The notes under the pieces are model-generated. The model saw only the letters and a program-made list of their open reading frames with translations, ran no database searches and had not been told where the DNA came from. From the NCBI GenBank assembly GCA_948567375.1, contig OX419760.1, forward strand, positions 24,304,001 through 24,368,000: DNA of 64,000 nucleotides, written 5' to 3'. The stretch comes from Lunularia cruciata. Taxonomy: Eukaryota > Streptophyta > Marchantiopsida > Lunulariales > Lunulariaceae. Made by a program: the position numbers and the translations under genes. Below, one piece after another: positions 32,860 to 45,001 of the stretch (its first letter is position 1; each line of letters begins with the position of its first letter).

Positions 32860-34190
32860 GATGACTTGCAGACTATGAGAATGCATGTTGCAATGGAAAG
32901 TTATTGTGGGACATGGATATGGATATGGTACCACCCTAGGCATTACTTTGGTATGGTGGGTATGATTGAGTTGGATAATTTCATCCAAGAGTTCAATAGT
33001 TGGTGTGATCTACAATAGATGCAAAACTCAGCTTTGATCACACCCTTCATGGCATGGAAGTGTTGTTCCAACACCTGGAGGGTCTACCAATGGATGACTA
33101 TCATGAGATTTAGAGAGCTCACTTGGAGGAGATTGAGCTATAGAGACAATATTGGTCTCCAAACTACATATCTATCACTTCAAGCTTAGTTTCTAGAGGT
33201 AGATTGGTAGTATTTGTGAATTCTAGCTCTACTAGCATTGGTGTATCTAGCAAAGGTGCACTAGTTGGTGATGGTGCTACTACAAGTGGAAGTACTATTG
33301 CAAGAGGTGGTGCAATACTGGGGTTTAACCCCATGGTAGAATTCTTCCAATGCTTGAGGAAAAACTACCAAGGAGTGCAAACTAGCAAGTTGAAGAGCTT
33401 GTATGAATTCCAATAAAATACTAAAGAGAGCCTAAGCAAGGTATATACTTGCATGAGATGGTTTGTCAATTTCACTCAATGAGTTACTAAGGTCAAGTCA
33501 GTCCAATTTTTGTATGGAATATTGGACAAGGAGCCATAACATAGAGTACATAATGCTACATTATTGCAAGCTATTTCATTTACTTTGGTGGTCTTTAGTT
33601 TGGTAGCACACATTGAGCTCAATCTGGTGGAAGAGAGAGTGTTGACATTTAATTTGCTAGAGAAACCTCATTTAAAATTATTATTTCTTCCAAAGTGCAA
33701 TAAAATGCACCATACCATGTTGAATTTGAAGGCCAGATTGGATAGCCCCAATCTTATGGAGGGAGTGGAGGGCCTAGTACACCTAGACCCTTACCTTCAT
33801 TTTTGGTCAATAGAAACCAAATGGGTAATGGTGTTGATTGTTGTACTTGTGGTGGCCCTAACCACAAGAGAGATTGCCCCTACAGTAGTGGGCATGAACC
33901 TCTAGAATGCCATAGCCAGCTCAAAGATAGTGTGACCATTGCCATAGATTTAGTCATACTAGTGATTGATGCTTTGACCTCCATATTGAGTTATGGAATG
34001 GTAGGGTTATTATGCTAGGTGGTAAAGGAGTTCCAAGTGATGGAGGATGAGGTGGTAGTAGAGGACATTCACCTTGTAGTGACCTAGTAACTACCTTTGC
34101 TTCTAATACAACAATGGCTACTCAAATTGAGTAGTTGGAGCAGAGATTGGCTAACATGATTATAGCTCAAAGGAGATAATATTCAAGTGC
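32860..34190 (+). pseudogene. Retroelement gag polyprotein, copy B, with zinc knuckle
   Basis: Matches copy A in MIELDNFIQEFNSWCDLQ (about 32,960-33,015), PFMAWK (about 33,040-33,060), NPMVEFFQCLRKNYQGVQ (about 33,325-33,385), KLKSLYEFQ, then HIELNLVEERVL (about 33,610-33,650) and the zinc knuckle CCTCGGPNHKRDC at 33,839-33,877. As in copy A, the knuckle spacing is C-X2-C-X4-H-X3-C. Downstream, around 34,120-34,500, runs a spacer with no domain. Many stops and frameshifts. Confidence 0.65.
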
Positions 34191-34559
34191 TTAGGCTTCC
34201 ACATCTTATGTTAGTGATAGAGATGTCCTTGACTTCATGCAAATGCAGTCTCCCACAATAGGCAGATGTATCTCCCATAATGACTAGGAGTGTATATGTG
34301 ATCTAGAGCCTAAAGGAGCATCAATGGAGTTGGACCCATAGAGAGAAGAGATTGGTAGATAGGCTTGACTTCCTCAATCTTTCACACTCTTTGAGACACT
34401 ACATATGACATCCAAGGCTCCTAGATGTCCTATTGTAAGCATGGTAGGTAGTGATGGAGTGCATGATGGACTAGATACTGGTAGTCACCTATTAATATAT
34501 AGATTGAGTCTAGCATGATATTTAGAGTAGCTAAGTTGATTATGTACTCCTCTTTTTTT

Positions 34560-34852
34560 TCAACCAATGACATGTTTACATTAGGAGTTGCTCCCTACTT
34601 TAGTGTTTTGGTTGGTTGCCACACTTTGTGAGAGTAGAGATGGTGTGGTTCTTACTTCTAGAGTAGATGTGTTTGATGGTGGATCCAACTTGGTTGATGG
34701 GTGCGTGGGATTTTTTGGCTACCAATGGCTTGTGGCAAGAAGTAATTGCTAGGTTGGAGGAATTACCAACTAGACCTCCATTTGAGTTGTCCTATTAGAC
34801 AACCAAAGTGAGATTTTTTGTTTGGTGGGACCTTCAAGGAAGGTTGGTACCA
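34560..34852 (+). pseudogene. Protease upstream flank, copy B, left of insertion
   Basis: Corresponds to 1,600-1,870 of copy A. The text reaches the equivalent of LVGPSRKV (CCTTCAAGGAAGGTT at about 34,830) and then stops at the insertion junction. The rest resumes at 45,002. Confidence 0.5.
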
Positions 34853-35540
34853 TGATCCGGCATGTCTCTCACTCAAGATGAACCTCTGATGGCTATTATG
34901 GTAGCGCACTATGGACTAAGAAGGCAAGGAATTCCAACTCCATCATACTCCTCCAAGGCTAACACTCCAAGACTCAAGACATTACTCACTAGACAACTCA
35001 ATGAGAAAGAAATAGTTGCAAATGAAAGGATGATGAGTACCTCCTGACCCCTAGTTTATATACTTGTGTAATGTTATGCAACAAAGTTACTAATTACTAA
35101 AGTAACTCAAGTTAATAGGCTAAAAGTCAAATAAAGTAAAAAATCTAAAGGAATATTCATACTCATAGGAATATTTCACTAAGCATGTGATCCTATCTTG
35201 ACCCAACCACTAAGTCAAGGATTCTTTCACATGGGCTATCCTTGGACTATAGAAGAATCCAAAATAAAAAAGCTTGCGGGTCCAAGAGTTTTCACCTCTT
35301 TCCTCAAAGCCAAACACCTAAGAATAATACCAAGTCAATACACTAAAATCCAAAATAGTGGTGCTCATCTTTTCCACTTCCTCTAATGCAAAGTCCCTTC
35401 TATCTTAGCTATGACTAACTTTAGTAAATCATGACTAATATAGAACCATCCTTTATCTTTATATAAATAATATCTCTCAAGTATTTATAATACCAAGGTA
35501 AATATCATAATACAACACACAGGCACAAATAGGTGTTACA
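34853..35540 (-). repeat. LTR1 (3' LTR) of family D
   Basis: 688 bp; on the minus strand starts TGTAACACCTATTTGTGC. It follows a purine-rich GTTGGGAGTAAA that is likely the polypurine tract. Aligns along its length with LTR2, LTR3 and the plus-strand LTR at 50,027-50,720. Confidence 0.8.
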
Positions 35541-36202
35541 TTTACTCCCAACTAAGTTTTCACTTTGGCCTCAAAGTGAAGGTCTCTCTATGTTCTATGA
35601 TACATCTTCAACTTATCATGGCTAATCCTATCAAAGCATCTTCCTCCCAACTCCTTGAGATCATAGGTGTAATTGGCCCACACCTTCTCCATTATGAAAG
35701 GTCCAAAGTACTTAGGCAAAAAATTCTTTTGCACTCTCTTGAATCAAATGGAGTCAAACAACATTACCCAATCACCTTCTTCTTGCTTGCCTCTTGTCAT
35801 AGCTCTCCTTTTGTTTCCTTTGGGCTTGCTCCACTCAAACCATAGCAACTGCTCTTGCGTCTTCCAATCCCATGAGTTGATCCTTCCTTGACTTCTTTGC
35901 ATCACCTCCTTATGCTTTCTTCAATCTCCTATGAATGCTTTGGAAGGTAGGCAGATCAAAGCAAATAGGTAAGATAGACTCAATACCATATACCATTTGA
36001 AATCAAGAATACCCGGTGGAAGTCTTCATGGTTGTCCTATACTCCCACAAAACTACATGAATCCTCTTATCCCAATGATTTTAGCCCTCTTTATTTTTGC
36101 ATCTTTAGCCAACATCATGCACAAGGTCTGCTCAGTTCTCTCTGCCAAGCCATTGGAATTTGGCTAACAGGATATAGTTACTCTATGTGTGATAGAGAAA
36201 TG

Positions 36203-36830
36203 TCATAGCATGGCTATAGTGATGCTTCCTGTAAACTCTCCTCCTCTATTAGAAATCAACTCCAAAGGGCATCCAAACCTAGTGATGATGCATTCATAAA
36301 GAAATCTACCAACTTCATCTTCAGTCTTGTCCCTCAATGGTCCAACCTCAACCCACTTGGTAAGAGAATTAGTAACTACCACAATGTAGAGATTGTTCCT
36401 TGGGCTTCTATTGAGAGAACCTACAAAATCAATTCCCCACATCTCAAAAGGTCCTAGCAATGGAGTTGATCTAAGTGGTAGAGTGGAAGTAGATTTTCTA
36501 GCAAAAGCTTGAAAAACAAGTTTTGCAATAATCAAGACAATCCTTGAAAATCCCTCTCCAATGGTAACCTGCATCTAGAATCTTCAAAGCAATCACCTTT
36601 CTTGCAAAGTTTCCTCCACACACTAAACCTTCATGAAACTCCTTTATGAGTAGGATAGACTCTTCCTTACCCATTTCACTTTGAAGTAGACCATCTGCTC
36701 CTTGGTGAAAAAGAATATCCTCCACCATTGTGTAAGGTCTACATCTTGCTGCAAGGGCCTTCCTCTCCCTAGCATGCATCTCTTCTGGATAGTTACCTCT
36801 TGTCACAAAATCCATAATCTCCTTGTACTC
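36203..36830 (-). pseudogene. Ty3/gypsy integrase, family D
   Basis: The N-terminal zinc-binding module is in MHARERKALAARCRPYTMV followed by LIKEFHEGLVCGGNFARKVI and the DYCKTC pair (36,815-36,530). The catalytic core reads PFEMWGIDFVGSLNRSPRNN (first Asp), then CPLELISNRGGEFTGSITI. The second catalytic residue, Asp in S-D-R/Q-G, is Asn here (codon at 36,248-36,250). The rest of the core decays beyond 36,200. The C-terminal part down to the LTR retains only scattered Lys/Arg-rich text. Confidence 0.85.
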
Positions 36831-36879
36831 CGTTGGAACCTCTTAAGTGATTGAGATTGTCATGAGCTCCTCATCCAAG

Positions 36880-37545
36880 AAGGAATCATCCACTAGCTCA
36901 TCTCCATCATGATCATAAGCCCTAGATAACAAATCAGCATTTGCATGTTTCTTTCTTGGCCTATCCTCAATGGTGTAGTCATACTCAAACAAGAGTATCA
37001 TCCACCTTGCTAGCTTCTACATAAGGCTTGTTGAAGATGTACTTCAAAGCCTTTTGATCTATGACAATTATCATTTTTCCTCCAATCAAGTAGTGTCTAA
37101 ACTTCTTGAGACCAAAGATCATTGCCAACCCTTCCCTCTCCATGGCAGAGTAGTTATTTTCTGTTGAAACCATTTGCCTACTAGTATAAGTTATTGGATG
37201 ATCATGCCCATCTTGCTCTAATTGACTAAGAGTGCATCCTATAGCTACATTAGAAGCATCAGTGTAGAGGATGAAAGGCTTACTCCAATCAAGTTTAGCA
37301 ATAATTGGAGCTACAACAAGGGATTGTTTGAGCTCCTCAAAAGCTTTGAGAGTCTCCTTGTCCTCCAAAATCACCATATAATCTACACCCTTCTTCATGT
37401 AGATTGTCAATGCATAAGCCTTGTTGGAAAATGAGAAGATGAACCTCCTATAGTACCCAACTATCCTCAAGAATTGGCATAAGTTTGTCAAGCTTGAAGG
37501 GAATGGAGGTATGAGATTTTCCTCACTTCTCAAGATCAACTACTA
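36880..37545 (-). pseudogene. Ty3/gypsy RNase H and connection, family D
   Basis: Removes the RNA strand during reverse transcription. Contains KPFILYTDASNVAIGCTLSQ (first catalytic Asp in YTDAS), HPITYTSRQMVSTENNYSA, MEREGLAMIFGLKKFRHYL and an IVIDQKALKYIF block. One open frame of 184 codons survives (36,985-37,539). The final segment, to about 36,880, retains ADLLSRAYDHDGDE-type text on the other side of a stop. Confidence 0.85.
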
Positions 37546-38260
37546 TTCCATCCTTGGAGATGATGTGCCCCAAAAGTAGACCTCCTTCACATCCAAAAAT
37601 GCACTTCTCTAGGTTGAGTGATGCATTTGCCTCATCCAAGCATTGCAAGACCTTGATTAGGTGCTCAAAGTGCTCCTCCTTGCTCCCATAGACACAAAAG
37701 TCATCAATGAAGTCTCACAAATTTCCCAATGAAAGGTTCAAATATCTTGTTCATGAACCATTGGAATGTGATTGGAGCATTGCAAAGCCCAAAAGACATG
37801 ACCTTGAAAGCATAAGTTCCCCAAAGTGTGGTAAAGGTGGTGAGTTGTTGATGCTCTGATGCAATCTTGATTTGGTTATATCCACTATAACCATCTCCAA
37901 ACTATGCCTCTCATGACCTACAACCTCCTCAAAGATCTTATCAATGAATGGTAATGGGTAGTAGTCCTTCCTGGTAACAATGTTGAGCTTCTTGTAATCC
38001 ACACATACCCAAAGCTTGCCATTCTTTTTCTTCACAATCACAATTGGAGACACCCATTCTGAATTCTCCACCTCAAAGATAAATTTGGCCTCCTTGAGCT
38101 TATCAATCTCCTCCTTCACAACCAAAGCTATTGGTGGGCTAATGCAATGCTTCTTTTGGCAGAATGGTCTTGCATGTGACTCTGCCTCTATTTGTGCTCC
38201 TCCAAGGTGACTTCCTTTGGATCCTTGCAACTAAAAGCAAACACATGGATGAACTTGCAA
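37546..38260 (-). pseudogene. Ty3/gypsy reverse transcriptase, family D
   Basis: Blocks in order: EEIDKLKEAKFIFEVENSEW, VSPIVIVKKKNGKLWVCVDY, KLNIVTRKDYYPLPFIDKI, then after a frameshift GYNQIKIA, FGLCNAPITFQWFMN, the catalytic FIDDFCVYG (37,685-37,711; canonical xxDD), and LLLGHIISKDGIVV. The catalytic Asp pair is intact. A stop precedes the FIDD segment and another lies downstream. Confidence 0.85.
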
Positions 38261-38589
38261 AAGTCTCCTCAAATCTCACCTTCTCCTCCTTGATAAGATT
38301 TGGACCATACTTGAGGGTAGATTACCTCCTCTTTATCTCCTCAAATGTCAATGGTGATTTATCTGGGTCCTTCAAAACCTCTAGGTGAAAAATCCATAAC
38401 ACACAAGGGGTGCACATCTTAATCAAATTCAGATTCATCCTCCTCCATGGAAATCTCCTCTTATATGCTAGTGTCCACACTTGAAGCTCCTTCTTTTGAA
38501 TCAGATTCTCAATAATCAGAAGATAGTGTATCAGGATGTGAAGTGTTGGTGGTATTAGTCAGAGTAACGGTGACTCTATGGTTGATGGC

Positions 38590-38940
38590 CCAATCCTCAA
38601 GTACCCTTTGTGCTATTGATTAGTTGTGTGTGCAGCTCTCAACCATAGCTTCCCAAGAAGCAAATCATAGCTTGAATCTTTCAAGACTTGGAAAGTCAAG
38701 AGATTTTGACTTTCTATAACTGAAACTACCACCTTATTCATCACCCCTACTGCTCAAACTTGTTGTTTGTTTGCCATGCTCACCACAAATGTTGAAGGTC
38801 AAGAGGGTATCATATGCAAATTTTTCATCAACCTTTCTGACATGGCATTCACTACTGATCCTCCATCAACCAATGCATCCTTGATGTCGTGACCATTCAC
38901 TCTCACATCAATCTTGGAGGCATATTCACAAGCCTCCCAT
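38590..38940 (-). pseudogene. Ty3/gypsy protease, family D
   Basis: Active-site strand ALVDGGSVVNAMSERLMKNL at about 38,820-38,880 (D-G-G-S), then SSYDLLLGKLWL near 38,640-38,680 as the closing block. Stops interrupt it. It lies between gag and RT. Confidence 0.7.
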
Positions 38941-39469
38941 GGTGTTGGTTTGGCATCCACCACCTATAGTGATATTGGAGTTTTTACCTTCTTCTTCCTC
39001 TTGCTCCTTGTAGAACTTAAACCACCTCTAAGCTCCTTTCTCAAAGTAGGGTTCAAAGCAATCAGTTGGCCTACCGCAATGTTAGCCTTGTGACTACCAA
39101 CATCCTCCAAGACATTGTAGTTCCATTGTTCCTTTGAGATCAAGAAGTCTTCCATCCCCAACTTCTTCCTTGGAGTCTCTGTTGTTGATGGTGTTAAGAT
39201 GAGAGTGCTCCTTGTAAACATAGGAGTATCCTTACTAGGAGAATATCCTTGAGAAGAGTGCACATCCTTTGCAAAACAAGCTCTCTTCTTCTCTTGTGTC
39301 AAAAGATCCAAATGAAGACCTTTGGAGTTTGAGCACTCCCCTTTCTCATACTTTCTCTCAACCACATCTATGGATGCTATCCCTTTACCTTTGTTTGGAA
39401 GAGGAGCCACTTGGGGTTTCACTTTCTATCTCTTTTTCTCTATTGGCTCCCTCAACCCCTTTGTCCATG

Positions 39470-41070
39470 GTAAGTGGAATTTGGGCAATTTCTTTGGATA
39501 TGGCCTCTTCCTCCACAACCAAAACAATTTCAATCATTGAAATTGTTGGCTGGTTGGCTTCCTCTATATGGATAGTTTCTATAACTCCTAGACTCTCTCC
39601 CTACATTATGATCCACCTTTCTCTTCTCCCTAGTTGGACCACATTGATCTTGAGATCTGCAAGTTGTTCTGTGATGGTTTGGAGTGGATCTTTTGGTATG
39701 GGTGCAAGAACTCAAGGAACTACTACTTGTAGTGCAACCCTTGCCACCAAAGTATTAGAAGTTCCACCATACTTGTAACCTTGAGGAGGATGCACAATCT
39801 CCTTCATCACCAAATCACTCTCATCCCTTTCCAAACTCTCCTCCATACAAATTGCAATCTTGATAGCTTCAACCTTGGAAGAAGGTTTCTCATATCTCAC
39901 CTAGCTTCTAATTTGTAGTCTAAACCCTCCTACAAAATTCTTGGTGAGCATGGCCGTTATGCCAATCACAGTAGTCTCCACATCATGCCCACCCTTCCTC
40001 AACACTATGCAAAATTTGGACTCTAACTTTTCCACTCTTTCCACAAAGACTCACTTTCTCTCCATCTCCTTGCTTGAGAAAGGTTATCTCATTCATCAAT
40101 CTCTCATAACTCTCATCAAGATGAAAGTTCTCAACGGGTGCTGAAGTCAAACTCTCCCAACACTCTTCTTGCTTATCTCTCCTCTCTCTCTCTTTTGGTA
40201 TTTTGACTCATACCATGTAAATGCTACATCCTCAAGGAAATTTGGTAATAATCCCACTCATTCTTCCTCCTCATTGTTTTCTATGCAAGTTCGCTTGAAG
40301 TCTCTCACAAAGAGCTCCACATCTTCTCCATCCTTGCCAAAGAAAACCAGAAGTTTCCACATCTTAACCGCTAACTATCTTTCTTTTCTCTCAATTTTTT
40401 TTTCTTTCCTTTCACTCTATAACTAATAGAGTATGTATATGACTAACACCATTTGAGAGTAATCCACCCTCGGGAACACAAAAGATTCAGGTTGCTTCAA
40501 GATTTCTATAGCAACATCAAATCCTAGAGTGCATATTAATCAAACCCTCATGGATAGTTTATCCATAAGTTGAAAGATTATCTCCATCACTAATCTTCAA
40601 AACTAGTTGATGAAGGTGGTAGTATTTCTATAGTTTTACTAAGACCCTCTCTAAGATCCTTCACCAAAGTCTCCAAAAATGCTTTTACTCCACTACACTC
40701 ATGTCTTTTTGGAAGTCCTTCAACTCCACAAACCTCACACAACTCCTTGGTCTTAGATCTTCTCCCTCCCAATCTTGGTGAAGAAGGTCCAACATGCAAA
40801 CCCAAGTCAAGTAATCATCTCTTTTCCCTCAATCTCTTGCTCTCAAATGCCAATGGATATGAATTTGACTTATGTTCCTTCTCTCCACATAGAAAGCACT
40901 TAGACTCACTCTTTCCTCCAAGTGGTTTAGGTTTTTGGATCCTCTCTATACTCTCTTCAAATTCTATTCTAAACTCCCTTTTCCTCAAATCCACCCTTAC
41001 AATCACCTTAAACCCTTGGGGAACCTTGAATAGTCTCAATTTCCACTCTTGATGACCCTCCATGTTCCCA
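39470..41070 (-). pseudogene. Gag of family D, with three Cys-rich modules
   Basis: An 82-codon reading opens MEGHQEWKLRLFKVPQGFKV and holds CFLCGEKEHKSNSY (about 40,855-40,900), a knuckle-like module whose last Cys is now Tyr. A CEVCGVEGLPKRHEC module follows at about 40,695-40,740. The capsid-like middle (about 40,430-39,900) contains WVGLLPNFL and WYESKYQ. At 39,485-39,530 lies a regular knuckle CFGCGGRGHIQRNC. N-terminal Cys modules before the capsid are unusual for gypsy gag. Between gag and protease, 39,422-38,964 reads KPQVAPLPNKGKGI and a basic stretch RSKRKKKVKTP. Confidence 0.6.
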
Positions 41071-41919
41071 AGTTGAATCTAAACACTCAAACATGCATTT
41101 TGTTGTTCTCAAACTCCTCATGCATGAGATCTCAACTCTGAAAAATTGACCCTTCTTCACAATGTCATTCAAATCTCTCACCTAGTATATCAAAATCCTT
41201 TGACTTTTGCACACTTGATCATAACTCCAAGGTGTCCTTCCCTGAAAATTTCAAATATTTTCATTGAGCCATTTGACCTAAGCATCTTTCTATTTAGCAC
41301 ACATACTTCAGATTTGGTCTAAAAACCACCCCTCTCACTTTAAAAACTTAGAACTCTCCGTGCAAGAATGATCACTCTCTAATTTTTGTTTCAAAAGGAA
41401 GGATAAAATGCACTAAATTTCTTACACTTTTTCAGGATTATCCATTGAAAATTGAAGAAATGGCACACTCTGGAGAATTTTCCAAAGAGCATGCACTTGC
41501 GGGAGTAGTTTACCCTATCAACTTCCAAAAATTCTAGCCCATTGCAAATAGTAGCTCTCACAATAATTTTAAATATGCTAACTGGAAAATGACACCAGCT
41601 ATCATGTGTAGAAATTTCAATTTCAGATCTCAAACTTGAGATTTTGCCCAAAATCACCTTAATCTCCAAAATCTACAATCCACCTCACACAATCTCTCCA
41701 AATCCTCTCAAGTGTACAAGATGTACAAAATCACCTCAAAGACATCATAATGAACTATATGGTATACAAATGGGTACAAGTTCTCTAACATAAGTTCAGC
41801 CTTCTCCTCTCTTAAAGTTCTCTCCAAGTGAGCTCTCATAGCCTCCTTCTGTCTAATATAGAATTGTACACGGAACATTATCTTGCCTTCTAGAAAGGTC
41901 CTGGAAATGGGACCAAAAA
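41071..41919 (-). other. Leader (5' untranslated region) of family D element
   Basis: Lies between LTR2 and gag; matches 43,460-44,310 closely. A possible primer-binding site follows the LTR as TTTTTGGTCCCATTTCC here and TTTTTGGTTCTGTTGCC next to LTR3; both are decayed, so the priming tRNA cannot be named with confidence. Confidence 0.5.
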
Positions 41920-42610
41920 TGCAAGCCGGCCTATTTCTCACTCAAGATGAACCTCTGATGGTTATTATGGTAGTGCATCATAGACTAAGAAGGCGAGGAA
42001 CCCCAACTCCTTATACTCCTCCAAGGCTAACACTCCAATTCTCAAGACATTGCTCACTAAAGAATTCAATGAGAGACAGATAGTTGCAAATGAAAGGATG
42101 ATGAGTACTTCCTCACCCCTTGTTTATATACTTGTGAAATAGTTATGCACTAAATTTAATAATTACAAGAGTAACTCAAGTTACTAGGCTAAAAGTCAAG
42201 TGAAGTCAAAAATTATAAAGGAATATACATCCACATGAGCATATTCCACTAAGCATGTGATCTTATCTTAACCCAACCACTAAGTCAAGGATTCCTTCAC
42301 ATGGGCTATCCTTGGGCTATAAAAGAATCTAAAACAAAAAGGCTTGCGGGCCCAAGAGTTGTTAGCTCTTTCCTCAAAGCCAAACACCTAGGAATAATAC
42401 CAAATCAACACACTAGAATCCAGAATAGTGGTGCTCATCTTTTCCATTTCCTCTAAATTAAGGTCCCCTCTATCTTAGCTATGACAAAATTTAGCTAATC
42501 ATGACTAATGTAGAACCATCCTTTGTCTCTATTTAAATAATATCTCTCAAGTACTAGTTATACCAAATTAAATATCACAATACCACATACATGCACAAAT
42601 GGGTGTTATA
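41920..42610 (-). repeat. LTR2 of family D
   Basis: 691 bp, 5' LTR of the complete internal copy. Its right end (GGGTGTTATA, last C changed) abuts gag text GTGCTGCATCCTC without any leader, i.e. it was inserted into another copy's gag. Confidence 0.8.
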
Positions 42611-44310
42611 GTGCTGCATCCTCAAAGAAATCTGGTAATAATGAGGCCCAATCATTCATCCTCCTTTCATTATTTCCTATGCAATTTCTCTTTAATCCCT
42701 TACAAGGACCTCCACATCTTCTCCATCCTTGCCAAAGAAAACTAGAAGTTTCTCTATCTTAACCCCTCATTATCTTTCTTTTCTCTCAATTTGTTTTTCT
42801 CTCATTCTATAACTAATAGAGTATGTACATGACTAACACTATTTAAGAGTAATCCACCCTTTGGAACAAAAATGGTTCAATTTGCTTCAAGATTTTTATA
42901 GAAACATCAAATCCTAGCCTGCATATTAATTGAATCCTCATGGATAGTTTATCCATAAGTTGAAAGATTATCTCCATCACTAATCTTCAAAACTAGTTGA
43001 TGAAGGTGGTAGTATTTCCATAGCTGTACTAAGACCCTCTCTAAGATCCTTCACCAAAGTCTCCAAAAAAAATTTTACTACACTTACTCATGTCTTTTTG
43101 AAAGTCCTCCAACTCCACAAACCTCACACAACTCCTTGGTCTTAGATCTTCTCCCTCCCAATCTTGGTGAAGAATGTCCAACATGCAAACCCAAGTCAAG
43201 TAATCCTCTCTTTTCCCTCAATCTCTTGCTCTCACAGGTCAATGGATATGACCTTGCCTTATGTCCCTTCTCTCCACATAGAAAGCACTTAGACTCACTC
43301 TTTCCTCCAAGTGGTGTAAGTTTTTGGATCCTCTCAACATTCTCTTCAAATTATATTCTAAACTCCCTTTTCCTCAAATCCACCCCTACAATCACCTCAA
43401 ACCCTTGGGGAACCTTGAATAGTCTCAATTTCCACTCTTGATGACCCTCCATGTTCCCAAGATGAATTTAAACACTCAAACATGCATTTTGTTGTTCTCA
43501 AACTCCTCATGCACGAGATCTCAACTCTGCAAAATTGTACTTTCCTCACAATGTCATTCAAATCTCTCAACTGGTATGTCACAATCCTTTGAATTTTTTC
43601 ACACTTGATCATAACTCCAAGGTATCCTACCTTGAAAATTTTCAGATATTTTCATTGAGCCATTTGACCTAGGCACCTTTCTATTCAGCACACATATTTC
43701 ATATTTGGTCTAAAAACCACCCTTCTCACTTTAAAAACTTATAATTCTTTGTGCAAGCATGATCTCTCTCTAATTTTTGTGTCAACAGGTAGGATACAAT
43801 GCACTTAATTTCTTGGAATATTTTAGGACAATCCACTGAAAATTGAAGAAATGGCAGACTTTGTACAATTTTCCAGAGAGCATGCACTTGCGGGAGCAGT
43901 TTACCCTATCAACTCCCAAAAATTCTAGCCCAGTGCACATAGTAGCTCTCACAAAAATTTTGAATATGCTAACTTAAAAATAACACCAGCTATCATGTGT
44001 AGAAATTTCAAGTGGAGATCTCAAACATGAGATTTTGCACAAAATCACCTTAATCCCCAAAATCGGCAATCCACCTCACATAGTCTACCCAAATCCTCTT
44101 ATGTGTACAAGATGTACAAAATCACCTCAAAGATATCATAATGAACTACAAGGTATAAAAATGGGTCCAAGTTCTCTAACATAAGTTCAACCTTCTCCTT
44201 CCCTAAAGTTCTCTCCAAGTGTGCTCTCATAGCCTCCTTCTGTCTAATATAGAATTGTACGTGGAACATTAACTTGCCTTCTAGAGAGGTCCTGGCAACA
44301 GAACCAAAAA
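42611..44310 (-). pseudogene. Second, truncated family D internal region (gag start and leader)
   Basis: Matches 40,210-41,919. It contains the gag opening EWKLRLFKVPQGFEVI and the corresponding Cys modules, ends abruptly at LTR2, and lacks all of pol. It is the right-hand remainder of an older family D copy. Confidence 0.75.
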
Positions 44311-45001
44311 TGGGAGTCAACTTGTCTCTCACTTAAGATGAACCTTTGATGGTTATTATGCTAGCGCACCATGGACTAAGAAGGCAAGGAACCCCAACTC
44401 CATCATACTTCTCCAAAACTAACACTCCAAGACTGAAGACATTGCTCACTAGAAAACTCAATGAGTGAGAGATAGTTGCAAATGAGAGGATGCTGAGTAC
44501 CTCCTCACCCCTAGTTTATATACTTGTGAAATTTTTATGCACCAAATTTACTAATTGTTGAAGTAACTCAAGTTACTAGGCTAAAAGTCAAATAAAGTCA
44601 AAAGCTAAAGGAATATCTATACTCATGGGAATATTCCATTAAGCATGTGATCTTATCTTGACCCAACCACTAAGTCAAGGATTCCTTCACATGGGCTATC
44701 CTTGGACTATAGAAGAATACAAAACAAAAAAGACTTGTGGTTCCAAGAGTTTTCAACTCTTTCCTCAAAGCCAAACACCTAGAAATAATCCCAAGTCAAC
44801 ACACTAGAATCCAAAATAGTGGTGCTCATCTTTTCCACTTCCTCTAAAGTAAGCTCCCCTCTATCTTAGCTATGACTAAATTTAGCTAATTATGATCAAT
44901 GTAGAACCATCATTTATCTCTATATAATTAAAATCTCTCAAGTATTTATAATACCAAGCTCAATATCATAATGCCACACACATGCACAAATGGGTGTTAC
45001 A
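44311..45001 (-). repeat. LTR3 (5' LTR of the older copy) of family D
   Basis: 691 bp from TGGGAGTCAACTTG to GGGTGTTACA; the flank beyond it resumes the protease of element B. Confidence 0.8.

Larger units (their letters stand above)
34853..45001 (-). mobile_element. Composite Ty3/gypsy insertion with three LTRs (family D)
   Basis: Structure in plus coordinates: LTR1 34,853-35,540; full internal region 35,541-41,919; LTR2 41,920-42,610; partial internal region (leader plus start of gag) 42,611-44,310; LTR3 44,311-45,001. All are in minus orientation. The internal region encodes gag, protease, RT, RNase H and integrase in that order, the Ty3/gypsy arrangement; no chromodomain is seen. The flanking host text (element B protease) is continuous across the whole 10-kb unit, with short overlapping flanks (TACCA before LTR1, ATACA after LTR3) that may be a diverged target-site duplication. 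Confidence 0.8.

Noticed and set aside
34480-34510. LDTGSHLL text in element B resembling an aspartic protease active site
   Set aside because: It lies well before the true protease block defined by alignment with copy A (1,560-1,590); the equivalent place in copy A does not read D-T-G, so it is a coincidence in the linker.
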